Below, in pieces: positions 8,394 to 18,949 of a DNA stretch of 64,000 bases. The notes under the pieces are model-generated. The model was not told where the DNA came from, searched no databases, and saw only the letters and a list, made by a program, of their open reading frames with translations. The stretch is from Lantana camara. Its lineage: Eukaryota; Streptophyta; Magnoliopsida; Lamiales; Verbenaceae. Where the stretch lies: NCBI GenBank assembly GCA_037501455.1, contig CM074857.1, forward strand, positions 98,241,501 to 98,305,500, read 5' to 3'. Position 1 is the first letter of the stretch. The number at the start of each line of letters is the position of its first letter. A program made the translations under genes and the position numbers.

Positions 8394-10339
8394 TGTTAGG
8401 AATAGTGCCCTAGAAAGCCGATTGTATATCCGCTTTGTGCTTTTCCTTATTGTAATCACAGACAATCTTTGAATGAAATAACGAATTGAGGCAACACTTC
8501 TTTATATGCTCTTGTTTGGTATGCCTTTACTTTAGCTGTGCATGTATGAGAACTCCCCTAATCCTGATGACTTTAGGACTCTACCATTTAGGTGAAATGG
8601 TTCATGAAACGAGCCCTATATCACATAAGTCATGATTAGTAAAATACTCCAAGCCGATGAGTCCTACAGACAGTGGGAGTGTCAACCTGACTCCTCTAAG
8701 GCTTGCTTGTGGGATCACGCCCTTAGGAAGGACCACCTTGTTTCATGGAGGTGCAAAGTGTATAGTTGATACGTGCGTGATACATGAGGGTGCTTACTTT
8801 AATAAGTAAGTTCACTGAGGTGCCTCGTGTGGGAACATTCCTAAATGGGAAAGGAAGTTTCTATTTCAGGAAATGGAAACTTCCAGATTAGGAAATATCT
8901 CACGAGTCATTGATGTGATTAATTGATCCTTAGACTTGAGGTTCCATGTTACTTTATGAGTTAACTCTGTAGTCTTTGGTATAAGCTTTAAAGGGGGTCG
9001 CCTTAGACAACTGATTCAAGGCTTATGCTGGGGCTGCACAAGTGATTCATGAAAGTGAATGAGAATCAAGAAAGGACCTACACTTGCATATGCAAGGTGA
9101 TCTCTTATTGTGTAAGTCATTCATATGCCATATGGAGTCCTTGGCCAAGGCAGTAGATCAAGACATCAAGAAAAGGGTTTCTTGGATTGAGATCAAATGG
9201 ATATGAAATGCACTTAGCTTTAAGACCGGATTATTAGGGTTCTGATTATTCCCTTGCCCTAGATCTTGGTTGAGAGATAGTAAGTAGGAGGATTGTTTCT
9301 CACATGAATCAATGACTTAAAGGTTCTATCGAATCCGAACATTCCAATTCAGCTAGGGGTTAAACACCTGTTGCTAGACTATGGTCGTTTAATCTGTGGA
9401 CTGATTAATTAATTAGTGAATTAATTAATTAGGGTCACTGCTAATTGAATTGAGAACCTAGAGGGTCACACACAACAACTTGGTTACATGAGTTAAGGCT
9501 TGAAAATGATTAAACGAGTTAATCGGGCCAAGAGGGTTCCACACGTGTGAAGTCACACGTGTGGCTTACGTGAGTGACACGTGTCACTGTGACACGTGTC
9601 ACACACGTGTGTATATATATATATTATATATATATTAAATAATTAATTAGTTAATTATTTAATAGACTTTGGTTTAATTTTGAATTAAAAAGAAAGTCTA
9701 ATTTTGGAGAAAATAATCTAGTTAATTAATTACGAATTAATTAATTAGATAAAAATAAGTTATTTATTTTATAATAAATAAAGTATAAAATTATCCAAAA
9801 ATAGTTTGGATATTTTTAAGCTCTCTTAGAAGTTGACTAGAATTAGAATTCAAAGTCAAAGTTGGAAAATACTTGATAATCAAGTAATAGGAGAGAGAGG
9901 AACCAAATCCTTGTCCAACAAGGATTTGGATCGGCAACTCCCTGCTATATATAGGGGAGCTCGAGCTCCCCTTTAGAGCTAATAGACAATTCTTGGTTCA
10001 TGTGTTGAACACCTTCCTTTCTCCAAGATTAAATTAAACCCTAGGTTAAGCCTAAACACTAACTAGAGAACTAGCATCCTTACTAGTTAGATTGTGATCA
10101 AGTTGGTGGACTTTCTCTAGAGACTTCAAGTTAGAAGTTTGAAGATTCGAGCTTTACCAAGGAGAGGGGATCAAGCCGCGAGAAGAGCGTTCTTGGGTGG
10201 CTTGAAACGCTTCAAGAAAGAATTAAAAGAAAAGTAAGTTTTCTATCTTTACGAATTTGGTTACACGATTGCGAGTTCTAAGTCCTTTTGTTGGGAAATT
10301 TTTTAAATTCCGCTGCTTTCTGTTTCGTGTTTTCCAACA
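8394..10339 (+). repeat. Copia 3' LTR, copy 2
   Basis: 1946 bp, TGTTAGG...CCAACA, preceded by the polypurine tract GCAAGTGGGAGAT. It has the same G-box cluster, TATA box and palindrome (9954-9971) as copy 1. Its right end joins the inverted Copia fragment at 10340 (flank GTGGG). The matching left target duplicate would lie outside the window, since this element is part of a tandem. Confidence 0.95.
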
Positions 10340-11943
10340 GTGGGATATCAGAATGGGACGTGTCTTCTGAATATGGCGGAGGAGTATCTCGAATTTCTTC
10401 GAGTTCTGTGATCTTGCCTTTATTTTCTTCTAGGAATGGTTCCTCAAGAAAAGTTGCATTTCTTGAAAGAAACATCTTTTGTTCAGATTGATCATAGAAG
10501 TAGTATCCTACAGATTCCTTATGATAGCGAACAAAGTAGCATAAGTTAGAACGAGCTCCTAACTTATCTCCCATTTTCCTCTTCACATAAGCAGGATAAC
10601 CCCAAATTCTTAAGTAAGAATAACTAGGGATTTTACCGTGCCACATTTCATAGGGCGTTTTAGGGACTGACTTGGAAGGAAGAAAATTCAAAATCTTGGC
10701 TGCGCTTTCTAGAGCATAAGCCCAGAAAGAAGGTAGTAAGTCAGTGAAACTCATGATGGAACGAACCATATCAAGTAGGGTTCGATTCCTTCTCTCAGAA
10801 ACACCATTATGCTGAGGAGTTCCCGGAGGAGTCCACTGAGAGATAATTTCATTATCTTTGAGATGATTAAGGAATTCTTCACTAAGATACTCGCCACCTT
10901 AATCAGATCGATGTGTCTTGATCTTGTGACTAGTTTGTTTCTCAACCTCCTTTTGAAATTCTAAAAATTTCTCAAAAGCCTCAGATTTGTACTTCATTAA
11001 GTACACATAACCATAACAACTAAAGTCTTCAGTAAAGGTTATGAAGTACTGATGATTGTTTCGAGTGCTTACACTAAGTGGTCCATAAACTTTAGAATGG
11101 ATAAAATCCAAGGTCCTTGTAGCTCGATCCACACTTCCTTTAAAAGGAGTTTTGGACATCTTTCCTTTGAGACAAGATTCGTCGGAAGTTAACTGTTTAA
11201 GGTCATTTTCAGAGAATATCCCTAAGCCAGTTAACTTGCTAATTCTATTCTTGGAAATATGTCCTAATCTAGCATGCCACAAAGATGCTAAGACTTCATC
11301 ATCTCTCTTATGTTTTGTTTCGCGTTGTATATTCAAAATATTACTGTTTTGAGTTAGATAAAGTCCATTGTTTAATGTACCAAGATGTATTGAAAAATTA
11401 TTCTTTTTTTGAGGAAAAAGTTACCATTCTTAATATTAATTTCATAACCTTCACAATCAAGTATTGGAACTGAAATTATATTACGAATAATGTCTGGTAC
11501 ATAAAGGACTTTATTTAAAACTAAAACAGAATGACCTAAATCTAATCTAATTGTACCTAAAGCTTGAGCTTTGACCTTTGAGCCGTCCCCAATCTTTAAG
11601 ACATATTCTCCTCCCTTTAGCTGTCGGACCTCACTTAGCATCTGTACATCATTATAGATATGAGATCCACAACCGGTATCAAGTACCCAAGATTTAGAAT
11701 TAATAGAAAGATTTACTTCAACGAGAAATATACCTTTTTTTAGAGTAGCCTTGTACTCCTGGCAGTTTCTTATCCAATGCCCAGGTTTGCCACAATAGAA
11801 GCAAACGTCCTCTTTCTGATCACATTTCTTCTTTTGGGCTTTACCCTTCATGATGCCTACATTAGGCCTAAGGGACTTCTTCTTCTTTTGGGCTTTCTTG
11901 CCCTTGCCTTTATAAGGCTTAGAAGAAGATGGAGCAGTGACCA
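10340..11943 (-). pseudogene. Inverted Copia fragment: integrase to Gag zinc knuckle (broken)
   Basis: On the minus strand this reads from the Gag CCHC knuckle (CFYCGKPGHWIRNC near 11800) through a protease with VLDTGCGSH, the integrase zinc region and core, to the linker before RT. It is a diverged relative of the forward Copia ORF at 4455-6746. It has several stops and frameshifts, for example a TAA in the integrase after RSD near 10900. The left edge is cut by the forward Copia LTR at 10339. The right edge is cut by the Tekay LTR at 11944. The 5' part of the same copy resumes at 44261. Confidence 0.88.
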
Positions 11944-13207
11944 TGTAACGCTCCCACCCGTACCGGAACATGAGGAGAGCGGCATCTCAACCCCCGCACC
12001 AAAGCACCTCTCAAGTAATGGTGAGCCACCACTCAAGAAATACTCCAGCGAACGACTATCTATCTCAGAACTATACGTGTATAACGATGTGGCTATGCAA
12101 CGGAAAATCAGAGTATTTTAAAACTTTTCAAAACATGTGCGTGATGGCATGTAACAATCAAGAACATATTGATCGTGTAAGAGAGACTTGTCATATCAGA
12201 ACATGTAACATATTCATATATTGGTCACTTGTCATATCTGAACATGTAACATATTCACATATCGATACCAATATAACAGACTTCAAGGTATCAGTAGCAG
12301 AGTAGCAGGAAGAGTATAACAAAGATACTCAAGTATTCAGAAACATAAAGTAATGCAGCAATAAAACATATGCAGGACACAAAAGAGAAATAATACTAAG
12401 TCCTGACTGAAACAAAAATGACAATCTAGAGCTTTAAGATATCTCTAGACTGCGGCTGCAAGACCTGAAACCATGAGGCAAGAAAACGGGAGAGGTATTA
12501 GTCAAAAGGACTAAGTGAGGGAATACTTTAAAGAAAGTACTGTAAGTGATAGAGAACTTGAAGTAAAGTTCAGAACTGTTAATGAAATACTTTAAAGAAG
12601 AACTTGGAAACAAGTTCGATTGATAAAACTCTTTTGATGCAATGCTATGAGAAAAAGAGAGTTTTCAAAACACTTTCATGAATGCTGTCACACGCGCACA
12701 CATATGCTAAGGATGGTTCATAATACTTTTAGAAACGGGATGAGGGTACAGTGAACTTTTCCAAATATGAACCATCATTTATGAAACAGAATTTTACCCG
12801 CAAGCTAGGCTTCTCCAACCTTACTCCAGAAAACATGATCAAGTAGAGTATCGGACCAGGATCAACAATAGCTCCACACAAAGTAGAGTAGCGGACCAAG
12901 GTCAACAATACCCCACCAACACATACAAACATGCAACATCCTCCTGTTAAAAGCCGATGTCAATTGTCTATCGTTGGTGCACACCTCCCGAACATCACCT
13001 CTACACATAACCGCCGGGCCCAAACTGTAAACTGTATGCTTGCATTTCAGATTAGCAGTGACCAGAGTACCACTCCGGGGGCTAACTACTAACATGTGAA
13101 ACTGTCACTGTGACATGTGATGTTGTCTGTAAAACATGTATGTTGTCTGTAAAACATGTGATCCTGTCTGTAAAAGATGTGATGCAGTCTTGTAAAACAT
13201 GTGAACA
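11944..13207 (-). repeat. Tekay 3' LTR, left segment
   Basis: It begins TGTAACGCTCCC in plus orientation, matching the right LTR edge at 40530. It contains about 250 bp near 12085-12320 that the right LTR lacks (including a 45-bp direct repeat at about 12188-12262). It lacks about 115 bp present at 41250-41370. A 23-24-bp tandem repeat (TGTCTGTAAAACATGTGATG, four units) lies at about 13113-13205. The segment ends at GAACA where the TRIM begins. Confidence 0.85.
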
Positions 13208-13408
13208 TGAAACAGCCCGAAAACCTGTCTGCCGATATTGTCCGCTTTGGTGGGCTAAGCGACACCACCCTCACGGTTTTGTTCCTCCCAATGGCTAAGA
13301 TCACTATCCGGGAAAAGGCCTCAACAAGGGAAAGGTATCCACCCCCTTATAAAGGAGGCTTTGTTCCCCTCTCCAACCGATGTGGGACAAGCACCTTAGG
13401 CTAATACA
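13208..13408 (-). repeat. TRIM 3' LTR (left)
   Basis: 201 bp beginning TGAAACAGCCCG and ending GGCTAATACA in plus orientation. It is very similar to 13485-13685, with a few substitutions. Confidence 0.88.
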
Positions 13409-13484
13409 GTCCACCCCCCCTAAGAGGGCCCAGTGTCCTCGCTGGCACACCGGCCCGGGCCCCGGCCCCGGCTCTGATACCATT

Positions 13485-13685
13485 TGTAACAGCTCGAAAA
13501 CCCGCCTGCCGATATTGTCCGCTTTGGTGGGCTAAGCGACACCACCCTCACGGTTTTGTTCCTCCCAATGGCTAAGATCACCATCCGGGAAAAGGCCTCA
13601 ACAAGGGAAAGGTGTCCACCCCCTTATAAAGAAGGCTTTGTTGCCCTCTCCAACCGATGTGGGACAAGCACCTTAGGCTATTACA
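13485..13685 (-). repeat. TRIM 5' LTR (right)
   Basis: 201 bp beginning TGTAACAGCTCG and ending GGCTATTACA in plus orientation. It is followed by 10 bp (GTCTTAAGGA) before the LTR of the next element. Confidence 0.88.
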
Positions 13686-13695
13686 GTCTTAAGGA

Positions 13696-16600
13696 TGTAG
13701 CAACCCAGACGGAGGATACCACATCCCCCGCACTAGGACCCAGACCCGGTCATGAAATAGGTAGTCCATGCCCGAATCCAAATCATAGCGAACGGGAGAC
13801 CAACTCACGCACTAGGCTAGGCGGATCTAACTCGACAAACTCAGAGTGCAGAAGCAATTTAAAACATTCATCAACAAATAGCGGAAGCAATTAAATCAAC
13901 ATACCAAACAATTGACGGGTTCAACTAGCATAGATACCTAGTCCCGAATATCAATTCATAATCCAATATAATAATCAGCATAAGTATCATCAATATCTAA
14001 CAACATCCGAGTACTAGCTTACTAACCCCACACGGGTTTAAATCTAAGTAGAACATAAACATAAACTTCAAGTGTGAAACATAAATACATAAACTAAGTA
14101 AATTATGCGACAAATGCATCCTAACACCAACTAGACTGACAAGTTCGACTCCGAAGACTCACTTCCGCCTAGCTCAAGCCAAAAGGAATCCTGCAAACTA
14201 AAAGATAAAATAAGGTGTCAGCCAACTGACTGAGTGAGGGGGCTAACGCACACCCACAATATATATATAAAGAGCATAGCACAGAATAAAAGGATGGACT
14301 CATGAACCGGGGATAGGTGTTGCATACCAAAACATTTCGAAATAACCCAAATAAATATAGATATAAGTTTAGAAACCATTTTCCAGAAGGACTCTATCCC
14401 GATTCATAATTCCATAACAGAATAGAACACAAGCTCGGCGAGTACGAGCTTCCCACCTTTACTCCTCAGAACATAAAGCAAAATCAATCCATCCTCTACT
14501 CCAATGATGGAAGAGCCACGCGTTGGCCCTAACCATCTATAATAGAAAGACTCACAAGGGGTAGCGAACCCACAAGTGCCCTCCCTGGCCTTAGCCGAAG
14601 GCTCAAGATACCACACCTTCCCTACCGCACGGGTCGCTTGAAGATATCTCAAATGGAACTACACACAGACTGATCCCTGACGGCCCTATACCATTCTAGG
14701 GCTGTCTATCCCATAGTTCCTTGGATCTACCATGGAACAGAGCAAAACAGAACATACGCCAATCTTTCATGGAAATCTCGCTACAGAATTAGAACACAAC
14801 TGGTTTTCCAAAATAGCTTACATATGCCTCAAAAACTAGTTTTTATAAATATTCCCACGCTGCAGGGATATAGCCCGAAGGCACCCGCCCACGCAGGACA
14901 CACGCACGTACATTCCCACGCTGTAGGGATATAGCCCGAAGGCACCCACCCACGCAGAATACACGCATAAGGTCATAAACATATCATATCCAACACATAC
15001 ATATCTATAGTAAGGTATACTCGCATGCAAGGGTAGAAATCAGCATATAAAGGCCATAGGTCGCATAACTATATAAAATCCTAAACCTCACCCAGTGCAA
15101 GTAGAGTCTAAGAGTGTGAAGGGCCAAACACTCTAAACCTCGGGCCCACTGGCACCACCAAACTCTGTGACAAGACATACAGAAGCCCAGACTTAAACTC
15201 TATATGAACCAAGTAAGACGCACGGCGTATCAAGAGATGAATGACATGCGAAGAGGGATGATGCTTATCAAGTTGGTCATAAGGGACAATTCAACTATTC
15301 AAGTAAATCATGCAAGTAATGAAGTATCAAGGTTCAGAGATTGCATTCCAAGTCATATCGTAGCATACAAGTCAAGTAGCAACTCAAACGAATCAAATAC
15401 GCACGAAAAAGCAAGTAAAAGGGGGTCACAGACGCATGGGAACGGCCATTCCCATGCACAACATAGCATGGGAACGGTCCTTCCCAGGCCAAGGCCAAGC
15501 GAGACTGGGAACGGCCGTTCCCAGTCCAAGCACACATGGGAATGGTCGTTCCCATGTTCGGTCCCCCAAATCCAAACCATAGCCCGGAAGGGCCGTTCCA
15601 AGCTTAAAGCATAAATGGGAACGGCCGTTCCGGCCATAGATCTGGAGCAGAAGCTTGACAACTTCGGGAAGAAGACAACCATGGCCGAAAATGGCCGATT
15701 TCACTCCATTTAAACCAAAAAATTTCCACGAAAATCATATATATCATCACATAAATCATGCTTATCATATAAATATCAATTTAGCTCAAGAACAAGGGTG
15801 ATTTTGGCCAAAACTCATACAACCAATTTTCATGAAAATCAAGCTTCAACCATGGTAAGATGTATCCAAACTCACTCCCTATCATACCATTAACAACTAC
15901 AGCACATATTCAACATGGAGAAACATATATTTATGCTCAAGAACTCAAGGATTCACCATTAGAACCATATTCTTCAAGTTGGGCATAAATCACCATTTTC
16001 ATAAGACTTCTTCATATAAGATCATACATTTAATTTCATGCTAAGATTCATGGATAGAAATGAAATACACATCAAGGGAAATTCGTAGCTTACCTTGGCT
16101 CTTGAAATGATGAAGAAATGAGGGAGATATGAGCTCTTGAAGGTGTGGAATGGCTTAAGTCTTCATCCTCTCTTGAAGCTTCTCCATGGCTGTCACAATG
16201 AGGCTATTTTGAGGTTTGAAGTGAAATGAGAAAGGGGATCTAGGTTAGGGTTTCAAGATATAATATGAGGCTAGAGGCTTTATTAGGATTTGGGCTCAAA
16301 TAAATGACTTCCGGCCCAATAGGTCAAGATTAAAAGGTTCAAGGTCTAAACGGTTTCCGAAAAATATAAAGTAAATTCCATGGGACCGAAATCACCGAAT
16401 CAAGTCCAATGGTGTGTCGGAATTCGAATTCGAATTCCCGAGCTCATATTGGTCTCAAATGACCCAAACTCAACTAACTTGAGTTAGGCCCAAAACACAC
16501 AAATAGGTCCAAGTCCTATTTAAATCCAACTCCGAAAATTAATTTAAATTCATCCAAGTTCCATTCTTAAGTTGTCATGCAAGAATTCATATTTTACCAT

Positions 16601-16740
16601 TTTGGATTTTAGTCAATTAAGTCACATTTTCAATCAAAGTTGGAATTAAACACATAAAAAGGGAATTAAATCACATAAATGCGTAAGGTAAACTCTCTCG
16701 TGATGCATACCTGTACGATTTATCGGACGGGGCGTCCCTA
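13696..16740 (-). repeat. Gag-only element 3' LTR (left), 3045 bp
   Basis: It begins TGTAGCAACCCAGACGG in plus orientation; the right end is changed (GGGGCGTCCCTA where the other LTR has GGGGCATCACA). It contains a two-unit direct repeat of about 60 bp (14851-14965) and a palindrome array (15436-15640). Bases near 16318-16400 are absent from the other LTR. I see no coding region. Confidence 0.85.
15436..15640. repeat. Palindrome array GGGAACGGCCGTTCCC in LTR
   Basis: Six palindromic or near-palindromic sites occur in about 200 bp, built on GGGAACGGNCNTTCCC, some extended to CATGGGAAC...GTTCCCATG. The matching block in the other LTR (20574-20803) has the sites rearranged by a duplication of about 108 bp. 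Confidence 0.75.
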
Positions 16741-16774
16741 TCTCCCCCCCTAGGAGAACCTGGTCCACAGGTTC
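16741..16774 (-). promoter_or_regulatory. Polypurine tract and adjacent hairpin of the gag-only element
   Basis: The minus strand reads CCTAGGGGGGGAGA just before the 3' LTR. Beside it at 16756-16774 is the inverted repeat GAACCTG-GTCCA-CAGGTTC. Confidence 0.72.
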
Positions 16775-17039
16775 GCTGCTCGGCTTCAAACAAACCCGGA
16801 CACAACTTTTGAATTACTTCATTAATCTCCCAAGTTGGTTCCTCCGATTTCTATCCTTTCCACAACCCGATCTTGAATCTCGTCCGGATACTTCACAATC
16901 ATCAAGTCCGAAGAAAATGGTAATTCTTCTATAATAAGAATAGTCGACTCTTTGGTGTAGAATCGACGTCTCTTCAAGGACGTCCCGTTCTTGCTTCTTG
17001 TAGTCCGTAATCATCGACGTGCATTGTAACCGAGATACA

Positions 17040-17475
17040 CAGAGAGAATCCCATCTCTTAGCACAAAAGATGAGAGAACCCCGTCTCTTGAACACAGAAA
17101 GCGAGAGAACCCCGTCTCTCGATCACACAAGAGAGAACCCCGTCTCTCGAGCAGACAATTGAGAGAACACCGTCTCTCAGCCTAAGTTGGACAGATTCCA
17201 GCATCTTCCAACATTCTAGTTGAAGAAATTCCAGCATTTCCCAAACCCCTAAATTCAAGAGAATCCAGCATCTCCCGAATATCTAAGTACAAGAGAATCC
17301 AACATCTTTCGTGCACAAAGCTTAGAAAGAATCCAGCATCTTTCTATCACATAAGCAGAGAATCCTGCGACTCTCTAACACATAAATTGAGAGGATTAAC
17401 ATCTCCCAAGCACGTAAACAGAGAGAATTAAATCTTTCTCACATTGAGAACGAGAGATTCTGATATCTCTCTAGC
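17040..17475 (-). repeat. Array of about 14 short hairpin units, 30-34 bp period
   Basis: Units such as GAGAGAACCCCGTCTCTC (17071-17180) grade into diverged forms such as AGAAAGAATCCAGCATCTTTCT-type (near 17327) and GAGAGATTCTGATATCTCTC-type (near 17451). Each has 5-7-bp arms around an 8-10-nt loop. The arms change together. It lies between the gag remnant and the polypurine tract. A three-unit version occurs at 29671-29770 in another element. Confidence 0.75.
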
Positions 17476-17590
17476 ACATAAATACAATTATTTGAAGCAC
17501 TTGTGCCTACGCACATCAAAATAGCACAGTTGAAAATTACAACAATCAACGCATATCACAATTAGCAAGTATATTACATAATAATAAGAG

Positions 17591-18679
17591 TCAAATAAAC
17601 GATGTATGTATGCTCGTGCCATGAATGTTTATTGTACCTTCTATCGCAGCATTCTGATCATCCTCTGCTGCTTCCTCCTCTCCATCAAGAGCATATGCAC
17701 GAGCCTGAATAGCTGGCCTCTTCTTTGGACAGGTGTCTATCCTGTGATCAGCAGAACCACACACCAAGCATCTACCCAAATACCTCCAACACTTCTCCAA
17801 TAGATGCGAACCCTGACAGTGAGGGTAACGGACCTGAGCTGGGGCCGGTAAAACTGGTGGCACCGTAGGAGTAGCGTGTCGGGGCTTCTTGTTAATGAAG
17901 CCCTGCGGACAGAAAGTTGGTGTAGAAGTAGTAGAAACATGAGTAGCGGGCTTCTTGCCCGATTCAGAACCTGAACCCTGCCCAGAAGAGAAGGATAGGG
18001 GCCTCCACCTCTGTCTCTGAGCCTCGACCTGAATAGCCCTCTTGGTGACTTTATCCAAAGTACTAACATTGACAGCCTGAAGTGCTCTCTGAATATCCTC
18101 TCGAAGCCCATGAAGGAAGTGACGGGCTCTGTGTGAATCAATGTCAGTGATGTGGGTAGCATAGGGAGCAAGTCTCTCGAACTCCAGAATGTAGTCCTCA
18201 ACAGATCTGGATCCCTGTTTCAGCTCAGAAAACTCCTGAAGCCTGCGCTCTCGTGCACTATGAGGTATAAACTTCTCGTGGAACTCATTCACGAAAGTCT
18301 CCCAAGTGAACTTCATGCCACTCCTCTCAAGTCTGGATCGAACTCCCTTGAGCCAGTTAGCTGCCTGCCCCTGAATGAATTGAGCAGTACCAACAGCCTT
18401 ATCCTGAGAACTCCCTGGGTAAATCTCCCAAATACCACTGATCTCAGCTATCCACTCCTCAGCCTAGATATCATCTCCTCCAAACCACTGAGGGTTGTTG
18501 TTCCGAAACTCCCTATACACAACTGAGATATCACCATCAACGGGTGGTGTCTGCTGCCTCTGATTCTGTTACAACTGATTGAGAAGTGCCTGAACAATGT
18601 TCTCCGCATTCAGTGGTGGTGGCGGAGGCGAATTAGGTGCATCCGGGGAAACCTCTCGATCACGGCGTCTAGGAGGCAT
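17591..18679 (-). pseudogene. Broken gag of the gag-only element (zinc knuckle kept)
   Basis: The minus-strand frame starts at ATG 18679 with MPPRRRDREVSP, the usual start of chromovirus Gag. It carries two in-frame stops, at about 18570 and 18464, both at likely Gln codons. The clean part is 241 aa (18316-17591): a Retrotrans_gag domain (FHEKFIPHSARERRLQEFSELKQG), a Thr/Ser/Pro-rich linker and the knuckle CLVCGSADHRIDTC. It stops about where the protease would begin (HGTSIHTSFI); pol is absent. Gag packages the RNA, so an intact parent could have supplied its own capsid. Confidence 0.87.
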
Positions 18680-18930
18680 CCTAAAGATCTCAACAATTCC
18701 AGTACAGGTATATGCATGTCGATCAGTAAATGCTCATGTCACTTAATAAATCAAGCAAAGCACTAAAGAAATGTAATACTTCACGTAATGTAAATTCGGT
18801 AAGGTGATGGAAATTCAAATACATAGCCTATCAAACTGTGATGTACATGCACACATAACCAAGTTGTCCTATGCCGTACAACCTAGACAGACTCAACACG
18901 ACACTAGAGCTCGGTTTTTGCAACCTAGAG

Positions 18931-18949
18931 CTCTGATACCACTTAGGGA
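18931..18949 (-). promoter_or_regulatory. Primer binding site of the gag-only element
   Basis: The minus strand reads TGGTATCAGAG (plus 18931-18941), separated from the LTR edge at 18950 by the 8-nt spacer TCCCTAAG. The Tekay (GCCTGAGG) and non-coding (TCCTAAGG) elements have spacers of the same length and similar sequence. Confidence 0.82.

Larger units (their letters stand above)
291..10339 (+). mobile_element. Full-length Ty1-copia LTR retrotransposon (Angela/BARE-like)
   Basis: LTRs at 291-2236 and 8394-10339 are both 1946 bp and differ by about eight substitutions by eye, so the insertion is recent. Order: 5' LTR, initiator-Met tRNA primer site, 2.2-kb leader, GAG-PR-INT ORF, RT-RNase H ORF, polypurine tract, 3' LTR. 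The domain order with integrase before RT is Copia. Long LTRs, a long leader and the RNase H C-terminus suggest the Angela/BARE lineage; the lineage call is from memory. The 5' LTR is preceded by the internal tail of another copy, not by host DNA. The 3' LTR abuts an inverted, older relative at 10340. Confidence 0.93.
13208..13685 (-). mobile_element. TRIM (miniature LTR element), 478 bp
   Basis: Two 201-bp direct repeats (13208-13408 and 13485-13685) flank only 76 bp. On the minus strand the left-hand LTR end is followed by AA and TGGTATCAGAG (plus 13472-13482), the initiator-Met primer site. A polypurine run CTTAGGGGGGGTGGAC (plus 13409-13424) precedes the 3' LTR. Size, tRNA primer and absence of coding sequence define a TRIM. 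It has no matching target duplicate of its own: GAACA lies left, GTCTT lies right. Confidence 0.88.

Noticed and set aside
11944..11971. First ten residues of the minus-strand 199-aa ORF as Copia Gag
   Set aside because: They are encoded by the Tekay LTR across the junction at 11943/11944.
15204..15614. 136-aa plus-strand ORF over the palindrome array
   Set aside because: It arises from repeat units and is not preserved in the matching LTR at 20574-20803.
17040..17475. CRISPR-like regular repeats
   Set aside because: The units are degenerate hairpins without unique spacers and lie inside a plant retrotransposon next to its polypurine tract.
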